Source: Schistosoma haematobium (lineage: Eukaryota; Platyhelminthes; Trematoda; Strigeidida; Schistosomatidae). Taken from it: a stretch of DNA of 64,000 nt. Within the stretch, counting starts at the first letter, position 1. Every line of letters starts with the position of its first letter. This document shows, piece by piece, positions 1 to 9,703 of this stretch. The stretch spans positions 24,257,033-24,321,032 of the forward strand of contig NC_067201.1 in NCBI RefSeq assembly GCF_000699445.3, in the 5' to 3' direction. Under the pieces are notes generated by a model, which had not been told where the DNA came from, searched no databases, and saw only the letters and a list, made by a program, of their open reading frames with translations. Position numbers and translations under genes: made by a program.

Positions 1-480
1 TATTCGAATTGGAACTTTACAGTCCATGTTTAATTTGACTAACTATCTGTCAAGACAGTTCTGTCGTATGGGGTCGAAACTTGGAGAACTACGAAAATCA
101 TCATACAGAAGATACAAGTGTTTATTAACAGTTAACTATGCAAGATACTTCGTATCCGTTGGCCAGACACTATGAGCAACAACCTACTGTGGAAGAGAAC
201 AAACGAGATCCCAGTGGAGGAAGAAATCAAGAAGGAGCGCTGGAAGTGGATGCGACACACATTGAGGAAAGCACCCAACTGCGTCATCAACGCAAACCTT
301 CACATGGAATCCTCAACGTCAAAGGAGAAGAGGAAGACCAAAGAACACATTACGTCGAGAAATGGAGACAAACATGAGAAGAATAAACAACAATTGGATA
401 GAACTAAAAAGGAAGGCCCGGGACAGAGTGGGTTGAAGAATGCTGATCAACGGCCTATGCTCCTCCATTGGGACTAACAG
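1..480 (+). mobile_element. 3' fragment of a non-LTR reverse transcriptase ORF
   Basis: Plus-strand translation resembles the tail of schistosome RTE-like ORFs: [17 protein letters not shown], then [16 protein letters not shown], then a basic KEKRKTKEH stretch. It is frameshifted and truncated, and extends left of base 1. The copy-2 counterpart is 21,818-22,295. It lies in the intron after exon w15. Confidence 0.75.
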
Positions 481-583
481 GCATAAGTAAGTATCCGTTA
501 AATGTAATGGGGGTAATATCTTCCATTTCATAATGAATCCATTTAAAGTAAACAAACAAGCATAAATGATGAAAAAATCTTAC

Positions 584-664
584 CGCATTTGACCATTCTT
601 CTGAAATAGGTACACGTGCATCAACTTCCAATTGAAATAATGAGTCGTTTAGTATTCTTTGTAA
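584..664 (-). CDS. UTP20: UTP20 exon w15, copy 1
   Basis: This 81-bp exon is identical in coding content to 22400-22480, acceptor AAAAAATTTAG, donor GTAAGA, phase 0 at both ends. It is the last UTP20 exon visible at the left edge. The following exon (w16 equivalent) is expected left of base 1. Confidence 0.75.
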
Positions 665-665
665 C

Positions 666-1110
666 TAAATTTTTTAAAGAGAGAAATTGGCAAAGTGAAA
701 GCAACACAAGAAATGAAGGAAAACAAATCTTGATATGTAGATGATGATGCTCGGTTGTATGTTGAGATCCATTTGAATGAAGAGTATGATGAGATTAGAT
801 GTATGTCACTAGGTAAAGATGGCGAATCAGTTGATGAGGGTGTAATAGTTGAGATATGTATTACTCATACCTTGAACACATAATACTGACCAGTGTAGGT
901 GTATGTATGAAGAAAGTTGATGGGAAATATTAAATTAAGATGTAATATTAATACATGAAGTTATTAACCTAGAATTGTTCACAGTTAAGCAGATATATTC
1001 ACTCTTTATTCCTTAGTATATAATTCATTCCCTGGTAACTATTCATCAGAATCTCTTTACTGAACAAAACTAATTTTATACAGTAAGGAATTAAGTATTA
1101 GCATCAGAAG
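666..1110. other. Intron sequence, partly RT-like
   Basis: It is mostly unremarkable. GGTAAAGATGGCGAATCAGTTGATGA near 813-838 echoes the GKDGKSIDDVV-coding part of the RTE fragment at 15,610, so a short RTE scrap may be present. The copy-2 equivalent is 22,482-22,927. Confidence 0.45.
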
Positions 1111-1111
1111 A

Positions 1112-1300
1112 GATTTTATGGATATTATAGTAATTTTAATAGTTAAGGTCATGAGTCAATTGAAGCTAGACCACCATGAAAAATTTGGAAGCATTGAATG
1201 GCTGTTTCATCCTAGTGTGGGACTCCTCCTTGGCAGAGCGCATCCACGAACCTGCCTCGTGAGATTCAAACCCAGGATATATCGGCCCGTTGAAAAAATG
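1112..1300 (-). mobile_element. Degenerate hammerhead SINE fragment
   Basis: It shares GATATTATAGTAATTT, GTCATGAGTCAATTGAAGCT and GTGGGACTCCTCC with the better copy at 9,704. The tRNA-like half is mostly lost, and the ribozyme core on the minus strand reads AAGGAGGA instead of CUGAGGA. The counterpart is at 22,929-23,117. Confidence 0.65.
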
Positions 1301-1650
1301 GACAAACAATATCCTACTACTACATGTTTAGTGTTAAATAGAAGTCAGGTAGTATCGATAAGAAACCATACACAATAACTGTAATCATGAGGAAAGCAAT
1401 GTTCTCTGTTGTATTTGAACTTATAATAGTCAGTGCGACAGTCAGGGATGTCAAGTTATTGATCATAAAAAGAAATCCTTATCAATAAAGTCTATCCGAG
1501 ATATTAAGAATAGATAACACGAAAGTGGTTACTATGAAGCGATCGAATCTGCTACCTTAACATGATTAGAGTTGTCTGTTATGATGATCCGATTTTTCAC
1601 CACCTATAGTAAGCCAGTATTTTCATAGGCTTTTAGCAATACACATAGAT

Positions 1651-2165
1651 AAGCTGTTATAACTTGTGGCCTGTGTGCATTGATATTGTACAACGTAACG
1701 TAACGATACCGCCAATTAGAGAGCAGTGACTTATCGATCGGACCAATGACGCGTAAAACCCGTACAAACAGTCTAGAGTCCGCCTAGCCCAACCAGTTAA
1801 ATCCAGAACACCAATTTCAGCCTCTGCAATATCGAATCATTTATTTCAAGCATACTGGGTTTATATACTAACCAGACAGACCATACCGTACCATAAAATA
1901 TGAAACAACATTTGTACAAGAATTAGTCAAATGTGGCTGTGAATGAGGGAGGTAGTAATTAATAGACAAGGTATAATTCAAGAATGTAAAATCGTATAGT
2001 AACAATTCATAGGTCAAAATGAAGCTCATAATAAGACGGACACGAATATGTATAGTTTAGTTATATAACAATTATACGATAAAAATATACACATAGTATT
2101 GGTCCATAAATGGATCCCAAAAGTTACCATGCTTATCGGGGCATAAGATAAGCGAAACTACCGTC
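1651..2165 (-). mobile_element. Diverged solo LTR relic
   Basis: Reverse complement of the LTR family at 7260-9599: TGTTATAACTTGT at the left, TTTATTTCAAGCATACTGGG, ACCATAAAATATGAAACAA, GTGGCTGTGAATGAGGGAGG and GGTCCATAAATGGATCC at the right. It is clearly older than the element at 7.3 kb. The counterpart is at 23,468-23,982. Confidence 0.65.
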
Positions 2166-2280
2166 AATCTAGTCTTGATTTCTAATACTTCAAGTATCTT
2201 TTCATGTGATATGGACAACGGGAAAGTGAAAATCTTCTATACACCTTTAACAGCATTTACGTATAACATATCACTGCTTT

Positions 2281-2380
2281 TTCATTTCAAAATGAATCCG
2301 TTTAAAGAAAACAAACAAACAAAATGGTAGAGAAATCTTACCACATTTGACCATTCTTTTGTAATAGGTACATATGCATC
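2281..2380 (-). pseudogene. Duplicated 3' fragment of UTP20 exon w15 with its donor
   Basis: About 95 bp resembles 524-625: the last dozen codons of exon w15 (ending EEWSNA-like, here KEWSNV), its GTAAGA donor and the flanking intron with AAACAAACAAAC. It sits in the intron between w14 and w15, upstream of the real exon. No acceptor or full exon is present, so it is probably a non-functional duplication or a decoy donor. Family A retroposon sequence follows directly at about 2,395. The counterpart is at 24,098-24,197. Confidence 0.7.
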
Positions 2381-2394
2381 AGCGCATTGCTCTC

Positions 2395-3330
2395 AAATGC
2401 CCTGGTACGGCCAAGAGTGGGGAGAGTCCGCTCTCCCTCTCCAAATACTCTCTCACATGGTCATGTGCATACAACCACTGACAGGGAACCCCTACCCACT
2501 GCCTTGTCGTGATGGGGATGTTGTTTATGAAATTGAGAGAATGAAAAGTGAATGTCCGACACTTTAACCGGATTCATGGATATAGAGAATCCACCTAAGA
2601 GAGTTAGAAAACCATGATTCCAAATCAATGGTGCACATTGGCTGACTCCAGTATCCTGAAGGAACAAATGGAGTATGAACCAATTGTTGATTGCTGCCCA
2701 CTATGTGATTGCATCTTCTTGAGTTACTACTCTACTACCTTGTGAATTAGACCTTTGTTTGTTTGTTTGTTTGGACACGTAAATATTAGTACAAGAGGGC
2801 ACCAAATATATATGCACCACACTTTTGTGTGAGGGCTGTGATACTGCCCGGGTGCCCAAACCGAAGCAGTAGGTTATCTTAGGGGCCATTCCCCGAGCCT
2901 TTGACCTAAAGGTCTAACCCACATGGCAGTGGAGCATCATGAGGGGATGCAGTCCCATGGTAGCCGGTGACCAAGGAATTGGTTCATACTTCATTTGTTC
3001 CTTCAGGGTACTGGAGACCATGTGCACCATTGGTTTGGAATCCGGTTAAAGCGCCGGACATTCGCTTTTCGTCCTCTCATTTTCATAAACAACACCCCCG
3101 CCACGAGAAGGCAGTGAGTAGGACTTCGCTGACAGAGGCTGTATACGCGTGGCCTTGTGAGAGCATTTCGAGAGGGAAGGCTGGCCCACGCCACTCTCGG
3201 CCATACCAGGGCATTTGGGGGCGAATCAGACCTTTATATCAAAGGTTCCGGGTGAAGCCCCTTTCCCCTAAGAAAACCTACCTGGCCCCACCCTGCTAGT
3301 ATCTATGTTTATGTGTTTAAATAAAAAATA
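2395..3330 (+). mobile_element. Family A retroposon with a nested inverted family A copy
   Basis: A plus-oriented family A copy (2395-2756 and 3236-3330, ending GTTTAAATAAA) is interrupted by a minus-oriented copy at 2757-3223, whose tail reads (TTTG)4 on the plus strand. AAT(T/C)AGACCTTT at 2745-2756 and 3224-3235 is the target-site duplication. The family has no recognisable coding capacity; its tails and TSDs indicate retroposition. The counterpart is at about 24,212-25,147. Confidence 0.82.
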
Positions 3331-3340
3331 ATGAACTTAC

Positions 3341-3923
3341 TATTTTATTGAAATTTGTTTTATTTTTTGTAATTTTTAAATATAGCTGATCGAACATTTA
3401 AACCAGATAATTCAGTATCTATATTATTATTATTATTCTCATTGAGTTGTTTTATAAAACGATCTTGATTTGTAATGATTTCTAATTTTAATAATAAATT
3501 TAAACAACGTGTTGCCCATTCACGTGTTTCACGATGTCCTACAATTAATAAACTCATTTTTTTAGTTTTATTTTCTATATTCTTTGTTGTTGTGGTGGGG
3601 GTGGGGGTGGTTGTTGTTGTTTCCATAGAGAATAATGTACTATATTGTTCACGACGTTTATTCAATTTCTTACGATGTTTCTTTGATTGAAATTCAGTGA
3701 TTGGACATAATTGATTATTATTATTATTATTATTATTATATTTAGGTCCATTTAATAGAATACGCCAAAATGAGGATAATTTAATTGATGATATATATGT
3801 ATTGATATTGTTATCTGATGTATTCGGTGAATCTACTGTTGTTGATTCAGTGATTAACTGATAAACCAATTTTAAAGCATGCTCTAATGTATGAGCAACT
3901 AAGAAATATTGGTTGTCAATAGC
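3341..3923 (-). CDS. UTP20: UTP20 exon w14, copy 1
   Basis: This 583-bp exon is the counterpart of 25159-25741 and shares the in-frame TAA about 18 bases before the consensus GTAAGT donor. Its start at 3923 is set by the TTTTTTTTACAAAG acceptor. Splice phase with w13 is 0 (TCG|GCT). The features and family match are as in copy 2: the HRETREW...LLLKLEI helix, a poly-Asn run and a Thr/Pro repeat. Confidence 0.85.
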
Positions 3924-4018
3924 CTTTGTAAAAAAAAGAGAAATAAGATAAGATAAAAGAGATAAGCATTTGATAAAGAATATAATAGATAATACTATTT
4001 TTAATATAGTTGGACTAT

Positions 4019-4345
4019 TCACGAGACCATAGCAACCGATGGTTAGAGACTTTGAATGACATGACTCAAAATCGTTTGCAATGGTGTAGGTGCATTCACA
4101 CTTTTTGTGTTCTACTGAATTCTAATCTTCTGAATTTTTCATGTCCCTTTCTTTTTCTCTTTCCAAATTTATTTCATTGGATTATACTCTTTGAATAACA
4201 TCTTCAAACTCGAGATTATACTTTTACTACCTCTACCACTATGGGATTTGAATCCACAACTGCATCTCTGTGTTAATGTGGTATATCAACTTGGACTGAT
4301 GTACGTACGTACGAAGTTCTATGTCGTTAATTGACTGACTGATAA
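4019..4345 (-). mobile_element. Family B dispersed repeat
   Basis: Reverse complement of the form seen at 53,545. It contains GTACGTACGTACGAAGTTCTA at its right and GGTGTAGGTGCATTCAC at its left. The CTACCACTATGGGATTTGAAT motif is shared by all copies. The counterpart is at 25,836-26,162. Confidence 0.7.
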
Positions 4346-4611
4346 TTGAACTTTGATCAGTACTGAAAGTCAAGACGTAAATTTCATCCTATTCGAGATG
4401 TATCTCATTATTTAATAAATTGTAACATACAACTATTTAGGATGTATAGATATTTCAATCTTGAATATTAACAATTTGATCATACAAATAGTCACTTTTG
4501 ATTAGACTGAAGTATTTCTATCATTAATTCTTTTGTTTGAGTAGTATCGTTTTTAAACAATAAATCAAATGTAGTCTCTTAATGATAAAATTGTTCAGTT
4601 GACTGTTTTAA

Positions 4612-5126
4612 CCATAAGCCCCCAAATGGTACGGCCGAGAGTAGGGAGAGTCCGCTCTCCCTCTTCAAATGCTCTCACATGGCCATACGTATACAGCTAC
4701 TGAAAGGAAGTCCTATTCATTGCCTTCTCGCCTTTGCGATGTTGTTTACGAAATTGAGAGGACCGAAAAGCTAATGTTCGGTGCTTCAATGGTGTTGGTG
4801 GATATAAAAGATTAACCTAGTGAAGTTGGGAAACCCTCATTCCAAACCAATCGTGTATATGGGCTCCCGTATCCTCAAGGAACAAATGATGTATGAACCA
4901 ATCGTTAGTTACCGGCTACCATAGGACTGCATCTCCTAACGTTGCTCCACTGCCTTTTGGATCAGATCTTTAGGTGGAAGGCTCCAGGTGTGGCTTCGTA
5001 AGGAAACCACGTGGTTCGGTTTGGGCGCCCGGACAGTATCAACGCTGACACACAAATCAAGTGACTTGTGTTGCGCATATATATATTCGGTGCCCCTTTG
5101 TACAAATGTTTGTATTTAAATAAATA
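4612..5126 (+). mobile_element. Family A retroposon
   Basis: This copy begins CCCCCAAATGGTACGGCC and ends GTATTTAAATAAATAAG. Internal landmarks are GAGAGTCCGCTCTCCCTC, CCTCATTCCAAACCAATCG and ACCACGTGGTTCGGTTTGGG. The A/T-rich tail suggests copying from RNA. The counterpart is at 26,430-26,943. Confidence 0.8.
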
Positions 5127-5329
5127 AGTGTAACCATAAAATCACTGTGATACAATTAGTTAGTGACACACACTCATACAGGCCTCTATTTCGCTTGAAT
5201 ATATTTGCAAATAGTATCCTCTAAAACAAAAATATAGTTTTGGAGATAATAAATTCAGTACATCATCATCAGATTGATTAACCTTTCGTTTAATTCAAAA
5301 GTAACAATGTTGTTCAATACTGATATATT

Positions 5330-5505
5330 AAATCCAAACAACTGGATACTGGTTTTCGGAATGTAAGATCGTGGATGCGCACTGCTAAGGAGTCCCACAA
5401 TAGGACGAAACGGCCGTCCAGTGCTTCCAGGCTTTCCATGGTGGTCTAGCTTCAACTGACTCATGATCTTAACCATTGAAAATACTACAATCTCCACAAA
5501 AACGC
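5330..5505 (+). mobile_element. Hammerhead SINE fragment, plus orientation
   Basis: The plus strand carries the ribozyme segment 5379-5424: stem I GCACTG/CAGTGC, a CCACAATAG-type stem II loop, GAAA, then GGCC and GUC. The core is CUAAGGA instead of CUGANGA, so it is probably inactive. The tRNA-like half is missing. The counterpart is at 27,147-27,322. Confidence 0.75.
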
Positions 5506-5802
5506 ATCAGATCTAACATAGCATATGATTATGTCAAATGCATTACTTTATTTCTTATGGTTGTACTCAGCAGTTATGTGATCATTTTGAATGCCTTGTA
5601 TGTTATATCTCAATAATTTGCCTATTTACTCAGTCCTATTTCATTATTCTGTTGATCGATAAATATTTGAGACGTGCTGATTAAGCGACATGTTGGACTC
5701 ATTTCAATGAAATGCATATCTAGACAGTTATAATAATATACTCCTGGATTCATTTCATCATGATTCTAGTTATCACTGTCGATCTACATTAAACACAACA
5801 AA

Positions 5803-6089
5803 GCGAAACTATAATTTATAAACGAACCAATCAGATTCAGGATGATAGGTCTCAGATTTTGGTGCGGAATTCATTCACCCAATTGTCTAAGTAGAGTCCT
5901 GACATTTTATCTGATATCAGTTTGTGATGGAAATCATAAATCTGATTCCTAACCCTAACCAACAATTGTAAATCATAATCCTTACTCTTCATAATGCTTT
6001 ATAACCATCATTTAGCCATAGTAAGTAGGTGGACAATCTCAAGGTCACTTTAACGTCCCTCAAAGGTCGTCCATAAATTATAGTCTCAC
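5803..6089 (+). mobile_element. MITE-like element with inverted ends
   Basis: This is an element of about 287 bp, beginning GCGAAACTATAATTTATAAA and ending GTCCATAAATTATAGTCTCAC. The ends are inverted repeats of about 24 bases with few mismatches, which suggests a small non-autonomous DNA transposon. The interior has no meaningful ORF. The counterpart in copy 2 is 27,620-27,906. Confidence 0.75.
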
Positions 6090-7020
6090 CCACAACAACA
6101 ACAACCAAATCGTCTTCTTCTGGTGATAATAACATGATATAGATTGTTCCGCGTAAACGGTCGTTGTAACACGCTGATTGAAACATTCTTAGCCAATCAA
6201 AACAAGCGGATAAATTGGGAAGAACCTCGTATCTTTCTATGAAATAGCTTCCTCATCATATGTTATGTACTAATTTGAGAAGTATAGTGTCTGAAGAATA
6301 CTAAACAAAAGAATGAACCAAGTCAAATAAATAAGATTTAACAGATGACAATCTAATACTGATATTGTTTCAATTGAATTATGCTCATTTAATCCTATAG
6401 TATATGGATTCTGTTTAACACTGTTGTGAATTTCACTTGGTTTAATTGTTTAAATATACATTCAAGAACATTTGCATTTGTGTTCTGAATTAATCTAGTC
6501 GTCTTTGGTTATGGAGTGAAATAGTACAACAGATAAAGAAAATTTAAGTATTTTCTATGTATAACTAGATTGAAATGTCATACCATTGTCGAATAGTTTA
6601 AGCGTGAGCAATCACAATCATACATGATATCGAATCTATACAGTTTGTAGATCTCGTTGCAAGCATGATACCTGTAGCCCTCAAATGATGAATTAAGATC
6701 TAATAATCGAGATTTCCAATTTCAGTTGAATCAGAATGGGTAGTGAACCTAGTGGTTAATAGCACCAAGCTCTTGTAACTTAACCTTTATACTCACCTTA
6801 ATATTAAATTCCTTACTAAGTGATAAACTGGATGATTTTTCAATGTACATGTCTATTACTCGCACGTTTTAGTGTAAGCAATTTGTGGACATTATTGCAT
6901 TTTATAGTGTACGTCTCAAACTTAAAGTCATGAAACATTGAACAGCTTTGCCATTTTAGTATGAAACTTTTCAGAAATATGACACAAGACTAGGAGGCTC
7001 TAGAAAAATTATTATTATGT
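6090..7020. other. Intron sequence without recognised features
   Basis: This is AT-rich sequence between two MITE copies. Both strands show many stops, and I saw no repeat family or exon signal. The same applies to the copy-2 equivalent 27,907-28,838. Confidence 0.6.
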
Positions 7021-7259
7021 GGGCGAGACTATCGTTTATGAACAAACCAATCACGTATAAGATAACAGGTAACGGATTTTGGCGCAAAAATTCACTCAAC
7101 CATTTGGATAAATAGAGTTTTGTCATTAAAGCTGATATCAGTTCGTGATGAAAACTCTAAATGTAATTCCTAACTATAAATGATAATTCTAATTCCTCAC
7201 ACTGGTTTATAACCCTCACTTAGTTATTAGGTGAACACTCTTAAGGTCACTTTAGTATC

Positions 7260-7900
7260 TGTTATATCCGAGTTGAGATTAAGTTACAGGTAACTTCCGA
7301 GGACTATTCATGGACTAATATTCTTATTGTATAACTACTCAACAATTACATTACGTATATTTATATTCCTCTTATTGTAAGCTTTATTTTGACCTATAAT
7401 TTATTATTGTACGATTTACGGTTCTTAAGTTATGTTCAGTTTATTAACTACTGCCTCCCTCATTCACAGCCACTTTTTGGGCTTATTTGTGTACAATATT
7501 ATTTCCTATTTTATGGTACGTTGCGGTTTGTCTGATTGATATATAAACCAAGTATGTCTGAAATAAATGATCTGCTCTGATTCTGGTCTGATCTGCTCTG
7601 ATTCGGAAGCTGGTATCTTGTTCTGGACTCAAGTGGAAGGGCTCGTAGGACATAGGACCAATAAGGACACTAAACTGCCCACACCGGTTGAAACGTCATT
7701 GGTTGGCCTAGTGCGAAGATTCGTATAAGTCGTATTCGGATTGGTAGATAAGTCGTGTGATCGAAAAGTCAGACATCCAAGGTCATAACAATTGGCGACG
7801 GGGTGGAGAAAAGTTTTGAACCCTCAACTTCAAGGTCATAACAATTGGCGACAGGGATTTTGGCAAAAACAAAATAATTGGGTGACGCAAGGTCATAACA
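7260..7900 (+). repeat. 5' LTR of the retrotransposon
   Basis: The LTR is 641 bp, TGTTAT...ATAACA. It differs from the 3' LTR by a 21-bp tandem duplication of a CTGATCTGCTCTGATTC-type unit near 7,580, a one-base indel (TATATTCC/TATATCC) and a few substitutions. Its right end holds three ATAACA-AATTGGCGAC-type modules, the third forming the actual LTR/PBS boundary. Confidence 0.9.
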
Positions 7901-7902
7901 AT

Positions 7903-7920
7903 TGGCGACGGGGATTTTGG
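7903..7920 (+). promoter_or_regulatory. Primer-binding-site-like sequence
   Basis: TGGCGACGGGGATTTTGG lies two bases after the 5' LTR. The TGG start is complementary to a tRNA 3'-CCA end. TGGCGAC primer sites in gypsy-type elements are often assigned to tRNA-Arg, but the tRNA is not established here. Confidence 0.6.
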
Positions 7921-8025
7921 CAACAAAGAAATAATAATAATACAAGTGGTGACTCAGATTTTGGAAATAAATTAGCTGTATAATTGCCGGTGATTTTTGG
8001 AGCTAATATTATTGGCAAAAAAAAA

Positions 8026-8904
8026 ATGTCGATTTCTTTCGAACAGTTGCGGTTAATATTACAGCACCAGCAGAAGATGTTTGCCTTGCAACAAGAGCTA
8101 TTTATAACAGTTTTGGGCAGACTTTGCATTCAAGCAGAAAATAAGAAATCTATGTATCATGCAGATAATGGTGCAGTAATGGATATTTCAGAAGCATATC
8201 CTGTGCAGGATTCAAATCCCTCTATACCAGAAGGAAAACGTAATATTGGTAACGTGTCCAGCTCAGAGCAAGAAAATATTGTGCTAAATGCACATGAAGT
8301 TGTGACAATACCAGATGATCAGAAGCCAGATCCTGTAGATGATGCCCAGAGTCCAGAATCAAATGAAACACTACTGGTACTGTCTAGCTGCGAAAATAAA
8401 CGTCAGCTCGAACAAAATTGTGGTCCACGTGCTACTAGTCGAGAAAGCTATGGTGACTCGTATTCAGAAAATAACTGGAGCAACACGATGAACCAAATTG
8501 TACCAGATGTTACTCAAAATCACCGGAAGACAGAATTTTATATTGAGTCAACTTATCCCATTTCTAATGACAGTGTGCCAGATATTGATTCTCAGAATAA
8601 TGCATATGATTTTGATGAAACTTCTTATAACAATGAGGGAAATATGTCAGCTGAGTCGAATGATGGCCAAAAATCTAATTTAATTCTGTTAGACGTTGAC
8701 TTTCTTAATGACTCGTTATCTGCTAACGAGATTCATAATGAATTTGAAAATAATGAACTCAGATCAAAGGTCGTTCATCATCATCTAGTCATTTTTAGTG
8801 GATTCTCCAGTCAATACAAGAAACATGGTTTAAATAAAGTCCTACTAGTTGTATTTTGGAGCCATAAGGACCCAACATTATTTCGAGGAGGAGGAGAATG
8901 TTGA
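8026..8904 (+). CDS. Gag-like ORF of the non-autonomous element
   Basis: This is a 292-codon ORF. The first ATG is at 8026; upstream in-frame codons have no ATG. The N-terminus MSISFEQLRLILQHQQ continues as a Gln/Leu-rich amphipathic helix, as in the Gag N-termini of Ty3/gypsy elements. The middle is acidic and Asn/Ser-rich without a CCHC zinc knuckle. The last ~30 residues become basic and hydrophobic and end FRGGGEC next to the polypurine tract, like the end of a Pol ORF. I infer a deletion derivative in which the Gag start is joined to the Pol tail. It is absent from copy 2. Confidence 0.6.
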   Translation: MSISFEQLRLILQHQQKMFALQQELFITVLGRLCIQAENKKSMYHADNGAVMDISEAYPVQDSNPSIPEGKRNIGNVSSSEQENIVLNAHEVVTIPDDQKPDPVDDAQSPESNETLLVLSSCENKRQLEQNCGPRATSRESYGDSYSENNWSNTMNQIVPDVTQNHRKTEFYIESTYPISNDSVPDIDSQNNAYDFDETSYNNEGNMSAESNDGQKSNLILLDVDFLNDSLSANEIHNEFENNELRSKVVHHHLVIFSGFSSQYKKHGLNKVLLVVFWSHKDPTLFRGGGEC

Positions 8905-8963
8905 GGAATTTAAAGTCACATATGATTTTTTTTTTTAAATCAGAATCTAAAGTTGGGTTCTTC

Positions 8964-8980
8964 AAAAAAAAAAGGGGAGG
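8964..8980 (+). promoter_or_regulatory. Polypurine tract
   Basis: An uninterrupted A run followed by GGGGAGG abuts the TGTTAT of the 3' LTR, the expected plus-strand primer position of an LTR element. Confidence 0.85.
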
Positions 8981-9599
8981 TGTTATATCCGAGTTGAGAT
9001 TAAGTTACAGGTAACTTCCGAGGACTATTCATGGACTAATATTCTTATTGTATAACTACTCAACAATTACACTATGTATATTTATATCCTCTTATTGTAA
9101 GCTTTATTTTGACCTATAATTTATTATTGTACGATTTACGGTTCTTAAGTTATGTTCAGTTTATTAACTACTGCCTCCCTCATTCACAGCCACTTTTTGG
9201 GCTTATTTGTGTACAATATTATTTCCTATTTTATGGTACGTTGCGGTTTGTCTGATTGATATATAAACCAAGTATGTCTGAAATAAATGATCTGCTCTGA
9301 TTCGGAAGCTGGTATTGTGTTCTGGACTCAAGTGGAAGGGCTCGTAGGACATAGGACCAATAAGGACACTAAACTGCCCACACCGGTTGAAACGTCATTG
9401 GTTGGCCTAGTGCGAAGATTCGTATAAGTCGTATTCGGATTGGTAGATAAGTCGTGTGATCGAAAAGTCAGACATCCAAGGTCATAACAATTGGCGACGG
9501 GGTGGAGAAAAGTTTTGAACCCTCAACTTCAAGGTCATAACAATTGGCGACAGGGATTTTGGCAAAAACAAAATAATTGGGAGACGCAAGGTCATAACA
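8981..9599 (+). repeat. 3' LTR of the retrotransposon
   Basis: The LTR is 619 bp. It carries the short form of the CTGATCTGCTCTGATT region, TATTGTG where the 5' LTR has TATCTTG, and GGGAGACG near the end where the 5' LTR has GGGTGACG. These are useful diagnostic positions for the chimeric solo LTR in copy 2. Confidence 0.9.
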
Positions 9600-9703
9600 G
9601 TATCACTCAAAAGTCGTCCATAAATTATGGTCTCACCTTAATGTTCACTGTTGAAGAACTACATATAGAGATGAAACTTTTGTTTAGTCTTTAATAATTT
9701 CAG

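Larger units (their letters stand above)
7255..9604 (+). mobile_element. Non-autonomous LTR retrotransposon with GTATC target-site duplication
   Basis: The element occupies 7260-9599 (2,340 bp). The 5-bp direct repeat GTATC flanks it (7255-7259 and 9600-9604). The LTRs begin TGTTAT and end ATAACA. A primer-binding-like TGGCGAC motif follows the 5' LTR by two bases, and a purine tract A10-GGGGAGG directly precedes the 3' LTR. The internal region is only 1,080 bp and codes a Gag-like ORF with no protease, reverse transcriptase or integrase. It would need enzymes from a relative, probably Ty3/gypsy-like given the TSD length and PBS type. It is inserted within a MITE copy. Copy 2 has only a solo LTR here. 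Confidence 0.92.
7022..9636 (+). mobile_element. MITE copy split by the LTR element
   Basis: The left part 7022-7259 starts GGCGAGACTATCGTTTATGA and contains the family interior (GATAACAGGT, TTTTGGCGC, GCTGATATCAGTTCG). The right end 9605-9636 finishes GTCCATAAATTATGGTCTCAC, the inverted terminus. The LTR element, including its TSD, interrupts it. The counterpart in copy 2 is 28,839-29,076 plus 29,724-29,755. Confidence 0.8.

Noticed and set aside
3360..3420. Genuine C-terminus of UTP20 at the TAA in exon w14
   Set aside because: A consensus donor follows, the exon is one base too long for its phases, and the next two exons match the remaining C-terminal UTP20 landmarks.
3475..3690. Plus-strand Val-rich ORF
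   Set aside because: It is an antisense shadow of the Thr/Pro microsatellite in exon w14.
5945..5966. Telomere-like CCTAACCCTAACC
   Set aside because: There are only two units inside a MITE copy; this is not telomeric.
7792..7983. Trp/Asn-rich ORF with repeated HNNWRxGFWQ units
   Set aside because: It lacks an ATG (the first codon is TTG), crosses the LTR/PBS boundary, and is simply the translation of the repeated LTR-end/PBS modules.
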